Source: Mesorhizobium sp. M2E.F.Ca.ET.219.01.1.1 (GTDB lineage: Bacteria > Pseudomonadota > Alphaproteobacteria > Rhizobiales > Rhizobiaceae). From it: a stretch of 64,000 bases of DNA. Shown in pieces: positions 55,560-64,000 of this stretch. The position numbers were made by a program, and so were the translations under genes. Position 1 is the stretch's first letter, and each line of letters begins with the position of its first letter. The notes under the pieces were generated by a model. It worked only from the letters and a program-made list of their open reading frames with translations, was not told the DNA's origin and did no database searches. The stretch covers positions 1,841,630-1,905,629 of the forward strand of contig NZ_SADT02000001.1 of assembly GCF_004016445.2 (NCBI RefSeq), in the 5' to 3' direction.

Positions 55560-56801
55560 ATGGACCAGAAGATCGAAACCACCCCCTATGACGTCGAGGC
55601 GATCCGCCGCGACTTCCCGATCCTGTCGCGCCAGGTCTACGGCAAGCCGCTGGTCTATCTCGACAATGGCGCCTCGGCGCAGAAACCGCAGGTGGTGCTC
55701 GACACGATCCGGCACGCCTATTCCCAGGAATACGCCAACGTCCATCGCGGCCTGCATTTCCTGTCGAACGCCGCGACCGACGCCTATGAGAATGCGCGCA
55801 AGTCGGCGCAGCGGTTTTTGAATGCGCCGAGCACCGACAACATCGTCTTCACCTCCAACACCACCTCGGCGATCAACACGGTCGCCTATGGCTGGGGCAT
55901 GCCGCGGATCGGCGAGGGCGACGAGATCGTGCTGTCGATCATGGAGCACCACTCCAACATCGTGCCGTGGCATTTCATCCGCGAGCGGCAGGGCGCCAAG
56001 CTCGTCTGGGTGCCTGTCGACGATCTCGGCGCTTTCCACATCGAGGAATTCGAAAAGCGGCTGACCGACCGCACCAAGCTGGTCGCGATGACCCAGATGT
56101 CCAATGCGCTGGGCACGGTGACGCCGATCAAGGAAATCGTGCGCATCGCGCATGCGCGCGGAATTCCCGTCCTCGTTGACGGCAGTCAGAGCGCCGTGCA
56201 CATGCCGATCGACGTGCAGGACCTCGACTGCGATTTCTTCGTCTTCACCGGACACAAAGTCTACGGCCCGTCGGGCATCGGCGTGCTCTACGGCAAGAAG
56301 GACAGGCTGGAAGAGATGCGGCCCTTCATGGGCGGCGGCGAGATGATCGAGGAGGTGACGGAAGACATCGTTACCTACAACGATCCGCCGCACCGCTTCG
56401 AGGCCGGCACGCCGCCGATCGTGCAGGCGATCGGGCTCGGCGCCGCGCTCGACTATATGGAAAAGGTCGGTCGCGAGCGCATCGCGGCGCATGAAGCCGA
56501 CCTCAAGACCTACGCGCATGAGCGGCTCAGAGCCATCAACTCGCTGCGCATCTTCGGCGACGCGCCCGGCAAGGGCGCCATCATCTCGTTCGAATTGCAA
56601 GGTATCCATGCGCATGACGTGTCGATGGTGATCGACCGGCAGGGCGTCGCTGTCCGTGCCGGCACCCATTGCGCCCAGCCGCTGTTGAAACGCTTCGGCG
56701 TCACCTCCACATGCAGGGCGTCGTTCGGCATGTATAATACCAGGGCCGAAGTCGACGCTTTGGCCGAGGCGCTGGAAAAGGCGCGAAAGTTCTTCGGGTG
56801 A
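55560..56801 (+). CDS. sufS: Cysteine desulfurase SufS
   Basis: A 413-aa PLP enzyme, group II. The PLP lysine is in FFVFTGHKVYGPSGIGVLYG (about 229), and the catalytic Cys in VRAGTHCAQPLLKRFG (about 368), with VYLDNGASAQKPQVVLD at the N terminus. It delivers sulfur to SufB via the SUF complex; SufE is not in this operon. GGAAGAGC precedes ATG 55560. Its stop overlaps the next gene's start (TGATG). Confidence 0.95.
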   Translation: MDQKIETTPYDVEAIRRDFPILSRQVYGKPLVYLDNGASAQKPQVVLDTIRHAYSQEYANVHRGLHFLSNAATDAYENARKSAQRFLNAPSTDNIVFTSNTTSAINTVAYGWGMPRIGEGDEIVLSIMEHHSNIVPWHFIRERQGAKLVWVPVDDLGAFHIEEFEKRLTDRTKLVAMTQMSNALGTVTPIKEIVRIAHARGIPVLVDGSQSAVHMPIDVQDLDCDFFVFTGHKVYGPSGIGVLYGKKDRLEEMRPFMGGGEMIEEVTEDIVTYNDPPHRFEAGTPPIVQAIGLGAALDYMEKVGRERIAAHEADLKTYAHERLRAINSLRIFGDAPGKGAIISFELQGIHAHDVSMVIDRQGVAVRAGTHCAQPLLKRFGVTSTCRASFGMYNTRAEVDALAEALEKARKFFG

Positions 56802-57199
56802 TGATGATGGACGACGTGAGCGCGACCGCAGAGACTGTTCCGGAAACGGCCGGCAACGGCATCGTCTCGGCCTCGGCGATCCCCGCCGACGAGCTGGCGC
56901 GGCTGACCGACGACATCGTCTCGGCGCTGAAGACGGTCTACGACCCGGAAATCCCGGCCGACATCTATGAGCTCGGCCTTGTCTACAAGATCGACATCGA
57001 GGACGACCGGTCGGTCAAGATCGACATGACGCTGACCGCGCCGGGCTGCCCGGTGGCGGGCGAAATGCCTGGATGGGTGGAGAACGCCGTCGGCGCCGTC
57101 GAAGGCGTGTCCGGTGTCGAGGTCTCAATGGTGTTCGACCCGCCGTGGACGCCCGACCGCATGTCGGAAGAGGCGCAGGTTGCGGTCGGGTGGTACTAG
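56801..57199 (+). CDS. sufT: SUF system Fe-S assembly protein SufT (DUF59/MIP18 family)
   Basis: 132 aa. MIP18/DUF59 signature VYDPEIPADIYELGLVYKIDI and the cysteine-bearing MTLTAPGCPVAGEMPGWVENAV. These proteins help cluster transfer or maturation. The start is one of several adjacent Met codons (56801-56809), overlapping the sufS stop, so translation is coupled. Confidence 0.9.
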   Translation: MMMDDVSATAETVPETAGNGIVSASAIPADELARLTDDIVSALKTVYDPEIPADIYELGLVYKIDIEDDRSVKIDMTLTAPGCPVAGEMPGWVENAVGAVEGVSGVEVSMVFDPPWTPDRMSEEAQVAVGWY

Positions 57200-57302
57200 G
57201 CAAGCACAGGCTGGCGCACTTGCGCCGGTGGTAAAACTTCACCATTTTAGGTGAGAATCATTCGGCAGGCCTTGAACCTGCAGGGAATGGAGAAGGAAGA
57301 AT

Positions 57303-57683
57303 ATGGGACGCTTCGCCGTCATCACGATGACCGAAAAGGCCGCCGACCGCGTGCGCGAGATCGTGGCCGCGCGCGACAATGCGCACGGCGTCCGCCTCGG
57401 CATCAAGAAGGGCGGCTGCGCCGGCATGGAATACACCATCGATCTGGTGACCGAGCCGAACCCCAAGGACGACCATATCGAGCGCGACGGCGCGCATGTC
57501 TATGTCGCGCCCGAAGCCGCGCTCTTCCTGTTCGGCACCGAGATGGATTTCGAGCAGACGACTCTGCGCACCGGCTTCACCTTCAAGAACCCGAACCAAA
57601 GCTCGGCCTGCGGCTGCGGCGAATCCGTCGAACTGAAGCCCGCCGATCTCAAGGCGATTGCCGAGGCGCGCGCCTCGGCCTGA
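57303..57683 (+). CDS. sufA: Fe-S cluster carrier SufA (HesB/IscA family)
   Basis: A 126-aa A-type carrier. The three cluster ligands are Cys in LGIKKGGCAGMEYTIDL and the CGCG pair near residue 100-105 in NQSSACGCGESVELK. MGRFAVITMTEKAADRVREIV is the N terminus. AAGGAAGA precedes the ATG. It ends the operon, 104 bases after sufT; GAGAATCATTC in the gap might be an iron-regulator site, but this is weak. Confidence 0.93.
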   Translation: MGRFAVITMTEKAADRVREIVAARDNAHGVRLGIKKGGCAGMEYTIDLVTEPNPKDDHIERDGAHVYVAPEAALFLFGTEMDFEQTTLRTGFTFKNPNQSSACGCGESVELKPADLKAIAEARASA

Positions 57684-57702
57684 GGAATTCCTGCCGCGCT
57701 GC

Positions 57703-58160
57703 TCAGTCCGGCAGTGCGGCGATCACAACAAGCTCCACCACCAGGTCAGGCTGCGCCAGGGCGGCGACGCCGATCACTTCCGATGGCGGCGGGTTGTTGT
57801 AGCTGCAGTGTTTCGGGCAGTGCTCGGCAAAGAATTCGTCCAACACGTCCAGACGGAAATTGGGTGAACTGAGGACGCCGCCCGACGGAAATGGTCCTTT
57901 GACGTAGAACGTCACCTTGACCAGATGGTCGAGGAGCTGCCAAGCTCTTCCAGATCCGACTTGATATTGGCGAGGATTTCGCGCCACTGCGTTGCGGCGT
58001 CCCCGACTGCGCCGCCCTGGTGTTTCGACGGATCGTAGTCGTCGACGGTGGCGGTGTTGCCGGACAGAAAGACATATCCCTTCGCGTCCGAGACAACCGT
58101 ACCCTTGCCCCAAGGCATCAAACGATCGCCTTTGAATTTCTTGTGCGTCGTGAGGTTCAT
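57703..58160 (-). pseudogene. RidA/YjgF-family gene broken by a frameshift
   Basis: The gene begins MNLTTHKKFKGDRLMPWG at 58160 and reads normally to SDLEELGSS, then stops early at 57912. In the next frame, LDHLVKVTFYVKGPFPSGGV continues to AALPD at 57703, the expected second half of the RidA domain including YNNPPPSEVIGVAAL. Adding one base near 57931-57936 (GAGGAG) restores the protein. Either a true 1-base deletion or a sequencing error. RidA hydrolyses enamine/imine intermediates such as those made by threonine dehydratase. Confidence 0.75.
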
Positions 58161-58193
58161 TTCGGCCTCCTGTCGCCAGATGGTTGCCTTGAC

Positions 58194-58237
58194 GCAATTC
58201 CGGGCGGAAAACCGATGGGCAGTTTTGCTGGAATTGC
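58194..58237. repeat. Short palindromic repeat, family A (copy 2)
   Basis: GCAATTCC at the start, GGAATTGC at the end, with GGAAAACCG and AGTTTTGCTGG inside. It sits between the broken RidA gene and the GFA gene, both minus strand. The outer palindrome is identical to copy 1 (28874-28916). Confidence 0.75.
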
Positions 58238-58238
58238 T

Positions 58239-58736
58239 CTAATCAACCCACATCCCAGTCCGTTTGTGCCAGTCGGCGATCGATTCCTCTGGATAGACGT
58301 CGAACACCTTGTCTTGTCTGCCGACCACCGGCTCGACCCAGTTCGCTTTGTATTTCAGCATCAGATGCACCTTTTCCGGCGGTTTCGGCAGGTCGGTGTC
58401 GATCGCCGAGGCGAAGGGATGGACGAGATCCGGCCAGGTCGGGTCGTAGAGCCAGAGCGCTGAGCCGCATTTGCGGCAGAAATTGCGCTCGCCGGTCGAG
58501 ACCTCGCAATGCGGATGCTCGTCATCCTCGATCTCGGCGCAATAGATGCCGAGGCTGCGCTTGCCCGTGATTTTCAAAGTCTCGTAGTCGGCGCCGAGAT
58601 TGATGGCGAAACCGCCGCCGCCCTGCTGCTTGCGGCAGATCGAGCAGTAGCAGAGCATGAACGGCACCGGGGTGTGGCTCTGCACCTCGAAGCGGACGGC
58701 GCCGCAACGGCAGGAGCCTTTGAGCAGGACGGGCAT
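58239..58736 (-). CDS. GFA family zinc-binding protein (glutathione-dependent formaldehyde-activating type)
   Basis: A 165-aa protein with the GFA cysteine sets: GSCRCGAVRFEV (about 7-18), MLCYCSICRKQQGGGG (about 32-47) and NFCRKCGSALWLYD (about 86-99), which bind two zincs. Members may bind glutathione adducts, though activity is often not shown. ATG 58734-58736 follows GGAG by about 8 bases. Confidence 0.87.
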   Translation of the reverse strand: MPVLLKGSCRCGAVRFEVQSHTPVPFMLCYCSICRKQQGGGGFAINLGADYETLKITGKRSLGIYCAEIEDDEHPHCEVSTGERNFCRKCGSALWLYDPTWPDLVHPFASAIDTDLPKPPEKVHLMLKYKANWVEPVVGRQDKVFDVYPEESIADWHKRTGMWVD

Positions 58737-58825
58737 GGCGGGAACTCCGTTTTCAGGTTTCAACCTGTCAGCATGCTTTTGGTTGCGGCGATGACAAGGC
58801 CCATGCCGGATGAGATGATCGCGGC

Positions 58826-59149
58826 ATGGATAATACGCGCCTTGAAGAACTGTTCGAAAGCCTTGGTCCGATCAGCATCCGCAAACTGTTCGGCGGCAAG
58901 GGCATCTATTGCGACGGCGTTATCGTCGCGGTTGTCGTGCGCGGCGAACTGATGCTGAAGGCGGACGAGGAAAGTGCGCCGGACTTCGAGGCAGCGGGCT
59001 GCAGGCAGTGGACATATACCGGCTCACGCCACGGCAAGGCGGTGGAGATGCCCTATTGGAGCGTGCCGGACGATGCCTTTGACGATCCGGATGAGATGGC
59101 GATATGGGCGCGGCGCGCTTATGAGGCGGGACGAAGGGCGGGGAAGTGA
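58826..59149 (+). CDS. TfoX N-terminal domain protein
   Basis: A 107-aa protein equal to a stand-alone TfoX-N domain: MDNTRLEELFESLGPISIRKLFGGKGIYCDGVIVAVV is the standard opening with the SIRKLFGG motif, and MPYWSVPDDAFDDPDEMAIWARRAYEAG the end. TfoX of gamma-proteobacteria is a competence activator; the short alphaproteobacterial form has no C-terminal domain and is uncharacterised. Confidence 0.85.
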   Translation: MDNTRLEELFESLGPISIRKLFGGKGIYCDGVIVAVVVRGELMLKADEESAPDFEAAGCRQWTYTGSRHGKAVEMPYWSVPDDAFDDPDEMAIWARRAYEAGRRAGK

Positions 59150-59170
59150 AACTTAGAGATGCTGGAGGGA

Positions 59171-59335
59171 CAGCACCCCCCTCTGGCCTGCCGGCCATCT
59201 CCCCCGCAAGGGGGGAGATTAGCTGTCGCGCCGGCTTTCGCTAATCGCCAACATTGCAAGAAGAGCGCCTTCGATGAAGCTGCCAATCTCCCCCCTTGCG
59301 GGGGAGATGTCCGACAGGACAGAGAGGGGTGTGAC
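59171..59335. repeat. MITE-like element with about 50-base inverted ends
   Basis: Left end CACCCCCCTCTGGCCTGCCG, then GCCATCTCCCCCGCAAGGGG. The reverse complement of the right end is CACCCCTCTCTGTCCTGTCG, then GACATCTCCCCCGCAAGGGG. So the ends are near-perfect inverted repeats, each with an internal hairpin, around a roughly 65-base centre. No coding capacity. It lies between the TfoX-N and psuG genes. Confidence 0.8.
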
Positions 59336-59382
59336 GGAACGCGGCCATTGCGGTTGGCCGGAGCTGCCGTAACCCGAATGCC

Positions 59383-60300
59383 CTACAGCGCCTTCGCAAT
59401 CGCCGCCGCCAGCCGAGCATTGTTCTCGACCAGCGCGATGTTGGTCTTGAGGCTGCGGCCGCCGGTCAGCTCAAGGATCTTCGACAGAAGGAACGGCGTC
59501 ACTGCCTTGCCGGTGACATTCTGCGCTTCGGCGGCTTTCTGCGCGGCATCGATATAGAAGGCCATTTCGTCGGCGGGGATCTCGTCATTGTGCGGCACAG
59601 GATTGGCGACAAGGATGCCGCCGCCCAAGCCCAGCGCCTGTCGCGTGCGGTAAAAATGCGCGATGTCTTCAGGCGCGTGCAATGTCAGCGGCGCGCGGAA
59701 CGGCGACTGCCTCGACCAGAAGGCGGGCATGGTTTCGCTGCCATGGCCGATGACCGGCACACCACGCGTCTCCAGCACTTCCAGCGTCTTTTCGATGTCG
59801 AGGATCGCCTTGGCGCCGGCCGAGACGACGATGACCGGCGTGCGCGCCAGCTCGTCGAGATCGGCCGAGATGTCGAAGCTTTTCTCGGCGCCTTTGTGGA
59901 CGCCGCCGATGCCTCCGGTGGCGAACACTTTTATGCCGGCCATATACGCGGCGATCATGGTGGCGGCCACCGTGGTGCCGCCGGTGCGCCCTTGCGCCAC
60001 CGCAAAGCCGATATCGGCACGCGACAGCTTCATGGCGTCGCCGGTCATCGCGAGCGATTCGCGTTCGCCGTCGGACAGGCCGATCTTGATGCGGCCGTTG
60101 ACCACGGCGATCGTCGCCGGCACCGCGCCGGCATCGGCGATGATCTGCTCGACCTTGGCCGCCATCGCGCCATTGTCGGGGTAGGGCATGCCGTGGGTGA
60201 TGATGGTCGATTCCAGCGCCACCACCGGCCGACCGGCGGCAAGCGCCTTAGCCACGGGCGGATGGATGTCGATGAAGGGGCGGGCGGTCTCGGGCGTCAT
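59383..60300 (-). CDS. psuG: Pseudouridine-5'-phosphate glycosidase
   Basis: A 305-aa lyase/glycosidase splitting pseudouridine 5'-phosphate into uracil and ribose 5-phosphate. Motifs: VVALESTIITHGMPYPDN (about 26-43, substrate site), ATIAVVNGRIKIGLSD, FATGGIGGVHKGAE and VSAGAKAILDIEKTLE. ATG 60298-60300 has GGAG about 6 bases upstream; a TTG 15 bases earlier is rejected. It is 39 bases after the kinase gene psuK. Confidence 0.92.
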   Translation of the reverse strand: MTPETARPFIDIHPPVAKALAAGRPVVALESTIITHGMPYPDNGAMAAKVEQIIADAGAVPATIAVVNGRIKIGLSDGERESLAMTGDAMKLSRADIGFAVAQGRTGGTTVAATMIAAYMAGIKVFATGGIGGVHKGAEKSFDISADLDELARTPVIVVSAGAKAILDIEKTLEVLETRGVPVIGHGSETMPAFWSRQSPFRAPLTLHAPEDIAHFYRTRQALGLGGGILVANPVPHNDEIPADEMAFYIDAAQKAAEAQNVTGKAVTPFLLSKILELTGGRSLKTNIALVENNARLAAAIAKAL

Positions 60301-60339
60301 GGCTGTCTCCGGCAAGGAGGAACTGGATGGTTGGTGGCC

Positions 60340-61278
60340 CTATGCCACCTCCCGTGCCTCCGGCACAAGGGCAAGCGCCTGCGTGAAGTTGGCGCTCGTG
60401 AAGGATGGCACGGCCTCCGGGCTCTCGATGGCGAGCATGGCCGCAGCGACGCCCTCACGCAGCGCGGCGCGCAGCGGCAGGCCGCGCAGTATTGCGGCGA
60501 CGGCCGCGCCGGTCAGCGCGTCGCCGGCGCCGGTGACGTCGGCGACCCGCCGCGGCGCGGGCGGGTCGATTTCGAAGATGCCGCTGTCGTCGAAGCCCAG
60601 CACCGGGGCGCTGCCGGCCGTGATCACGCCGGCGTTCAGGCCGGTCTGCCTGAGTGCGTCGACAAGCGCGTTCCCGGACATTTCGGCGCCGACCAGCGCG
60701 GCGGCTTCGCGGCGGTTCATGAAGAGCAGCGACAGGTGGTCGAGCAGCGGCGTCAGCCGAACGACCTTGGCCGGTGAAACGGCGATGGCGAAGACCGGCC
60801 GGCCGCCGGCGAGCGCCACCAGGCGTTCCAGCGCCGCCGTCGGCAGGTTGGCGTCGCACAGGATCGCGTCGGCCGCGGCGATTGCCTCGCGCACCTTGGA
60901 ACGCCTTATCTGCTTAGGGAAGGCGAGATCATAGAGCGCCATGTCGGCCAGCCCGACGATCAGCTCGCCCTCGGCGTCGATCAGCGCCGTGTAGCTCGGC
61001 GTCGTGCGGTCGAGGAACACGACCGAGAGGTCCGTTATCCCGGCGTTGTCGATCGCCGAGGCAACCGTGTCCGCCGCCGCGTCGCCGCCGCGCACGGAAA
61101 TCAGCGAGGCCGACACACCGCGCTTGACCACGCTGCGCAGCGCGTTGAAAACCACGCCGCCGACGTCCTCGCGCATGATGCCGGGGTTGGAGGCTGCCGG
61201 CACATAAGTGCCCGAGACCTGGCCGCGCCGGTCGATATGGGCGCCGCCCAGCGCGAGGATAGTTGGGGATGTCGGCAT
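60340..61278 (-). CDS. psuK: PfkB family kinase, probably pseudouridine kinase
   Basis: A 312-aa PfkB kinase. N-terminal GGAHIDRRGQV, substrate region VPAASNPGIMREDVGGVVFNAL, and the ATP/catalytic motif VADVTGAGDALTGAAVAAIL (about 247-266, Asp in GAGD). Next to psuG it makes the standard pseudouridine degradation pair. The start (ATG 61276-61278) has a weak ribosome site; the frame is open to 61410. Confidence 0.85.
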   Translation of the reverse strand: MPTSPTILALGGAHIDRRGQVSGTYVPAASNPGIMREDVGGVVFNALRSVVKRGVSASLISVRGGDAAADTVASAIDNAGITDLSVVFLDRTTPSYTALIDAEGELIVGLADMALYDLAFPKQIRRSKVREAIAAADAILCDANLPTAALERLVALAGGRPVFAIAVSPAKVVRLTPLLDHLSLLFMNRREAAALVGAEMSGNALVDALRQTGLNAGVITAGSAPVLGFDDSGIFEIDPPAPRRVADVTGAGDALTGAAVAAILRGLPLRAALREGVAAAMLAIESPEAVPSFTSANFTQALALVPEAREVA

Positions 61279-61487
61279 TTCGGGTCGGTGACTTTCATTG
61301 ATCGTGCGGCTGCGCACACTAGGTTTCCCCGGGTCACCCTGCAATCGGGGTCGCGATTCGGGATGGCCGGATATCGAAATCTCTTCTGGACCAGTGGTTG
61401 TGCTCCGCACTAGCCCTGGTGAGACAAAAATAGAACAAATCCAGATATTGATTGTTTTTCAGATATTTGTTGCCCCTTGCCAAATGA

Positions 61488-61502
61488 GAACAAAAAAGGT
61501 AC
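61488..61502. promoter_or_regulatory. LexA box candidate at recA
   Basis: GAAC-N7-GTAC (61488-61502) matches the alphaproteobacterial GAAC-N7-GAAC operator with one mismatch, 59 bases before the recA ATG. LexA control of recA is expected in the group. Confidence 0.5.
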
Positions 61503-61560
61503 AAAACGGCAAGGATCACGGATTGTCCGGCCTTCATTGACGACCACGGGGTGATGTATC

Positions 61561-62658
<1,098 letters not shown>

Positions 62659-62798
62659 GGCTGGCCTAGGAAGATCGCGCAGCGGTTTCCTGTTCGGGAT
62701 TGAGCGCAAGCAATTCGTCGGCTTAGCCGGAGTTCGGCCACAATCCTGGTCTATTTGCTTGTGCTTATGTAATCGAGTTCTTGAGTAGTGCGTACCTG

Positions 62799-62826
62799 AA
62801 CCGCCGGCCTTCGCGCCGGCGGTTTT
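62799..62826 (+). terminator. Rho-independent terminator downstream of recA
   Basis: AACCGCCGGC, loop, GCCGGCGGTT and TT: a strong GC hairpin with a short T tract, 141 bases past the recA stop. Confidence 0.85.
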
Positions 62827-62949
62827 GCATTTCGCGGGTGGTGTTGAGCCGCTGCCCGCTTGCCGATTGGCCCAACTCCGTGTTTCTGGACAGGCTCAAG
62901 AGCTATCGCTAAAAGGCCCATCTATCTTCTGAAATACCAAAGCCCATTG

Positions 62950-62973
62950 CCGCCGGCCGAGCCGGCGGTTCTT
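62950..62973 (+). terminator. GC hairpin just before alaS (attenuator-like)
   Basis: CCGCCGGC, loop CGA, GCCGGCGG, then TTCTT: an 8-bp stem 20-25 bases before the alaS start. It may be a late terminator of upstream transcription or part of the alaS leader; its stem is nearly the same as that of the recA terminator. Confidence 0.5.
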
Positions 62974-62992
62974 GCGAAAAAGGCAGTGTGCA

Positions 62993-64000
<1,008 letters not shown>

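Larger units (their letters stand above)
62659..62992. other. recA-alaS intergenic region
   Basis: About 334 bases. It holds the recA terminator (62799-62826) and a second GC hairpin (62950-62968). The first 140 bases show nothing recognisable, and no small gene is supported. Confidence 0.6.

Noticed and set aside
57250..57265. GAGAATCATTC between sufT and sufA as a Fur/RirA box
   Set aside because: Too short and without symmetric arms; the Irr box at 50356 is a much better match.

Overview
The window is a GC-rich alphaproteobacterial chromosome segment, most probably Mesorhizobium or a close Rhizobiales relative. The evidence is the clpP-clpX-lon-hupB block, the suf operon with an Irr-type iron box, the GAAC-N7 LexA-like site at recA, the DUF3126 and double cold-shock-domain proteins, and intergenic repeats of the kind common in rhizobia. 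No integrase, transposase, phage gene or CRISPR array was found. Assignments come from reading motifs and gene order by eye; no database search was run.

Layout. 1-16 kb: end of an unknown gene, tRNA-Leu, an outer-membrane barrel protein, adenine deaminase, two tandem lipoprotein alpha/beta hydrolases, threonine ammonia-lyase, and small enzymes or stress proteins (DUF1697, DUF2218, GloA, double-CSD, DUF192, hydrolase, GNAT, HD, VOC), then cysE, a TTG-started DUF3126 gene and a secreted repeat protein. 15-21 kb: the protein quality-control block clpP, clpX, lon and HU, with a heat-shock-like promoter before clpP and good terminators.

20.8-30.4 kb: an accessory-looking sugar-uptake cluster lying between hupB and a tRNA-Asp/tRNA-Val pair. 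It holds an aldo/keto reductase, SIS isomerase, creatininase-family amidohydrolase, a complete CUT1 ABC importer on two divergent arms, a RbsD/FucU mutarotase and a ribokinase. A perfect LacI-type palindrome lies between the arms. Beyond it is a 32-codon gene resembling an orphan RiPP precursor. 31-32 kb: a secreted two-repeat cysteine protein.

32-37.4 kb: one compact minus-strand operon, in transcription order FAD-linked 2-hydroxyacid dehydrogenase, GntR/FCD regulator, VOC protein and a NitT/TauT-type ABC importer, with a candidate operator at its head. Divergent from it (37.6-40.0 kb) is a two-gene hydrolase cassette: an ectoine-hydrolase-like M24 protein without the usual metal ligands, overlapping an M20 deacylase.

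40-50 kb: cell-envelope genes (M23 peptidase, Bcp peroxiredoxin, giant AsmA-like protein, ArnT-like glycosyltransferase followed by a PAP2 phosphatase) and tyrS. 50.2-57.7 kb: a hydrolase divergent from a full SUF operon (NifS-type desulfurase, sufB, C, D, S, T, A) with an Irr-type box. 57.7-64 kb: a frameshifted RidA gene, GFA and TfoX-N proteins, a MITE-like element, psuK-psuG pseudouridine catabolism, recA and the start of alaS.

Most notable for follow-up: the RiPP-like microgene, the FAD-oxidase/NitT importer operon with the divergent M24/M20 pair, the sugar cluster beside the tRNAs, the two-repeat YGARG secreted protein, and the mosaic repeats, one of which sits inside the suf operon.
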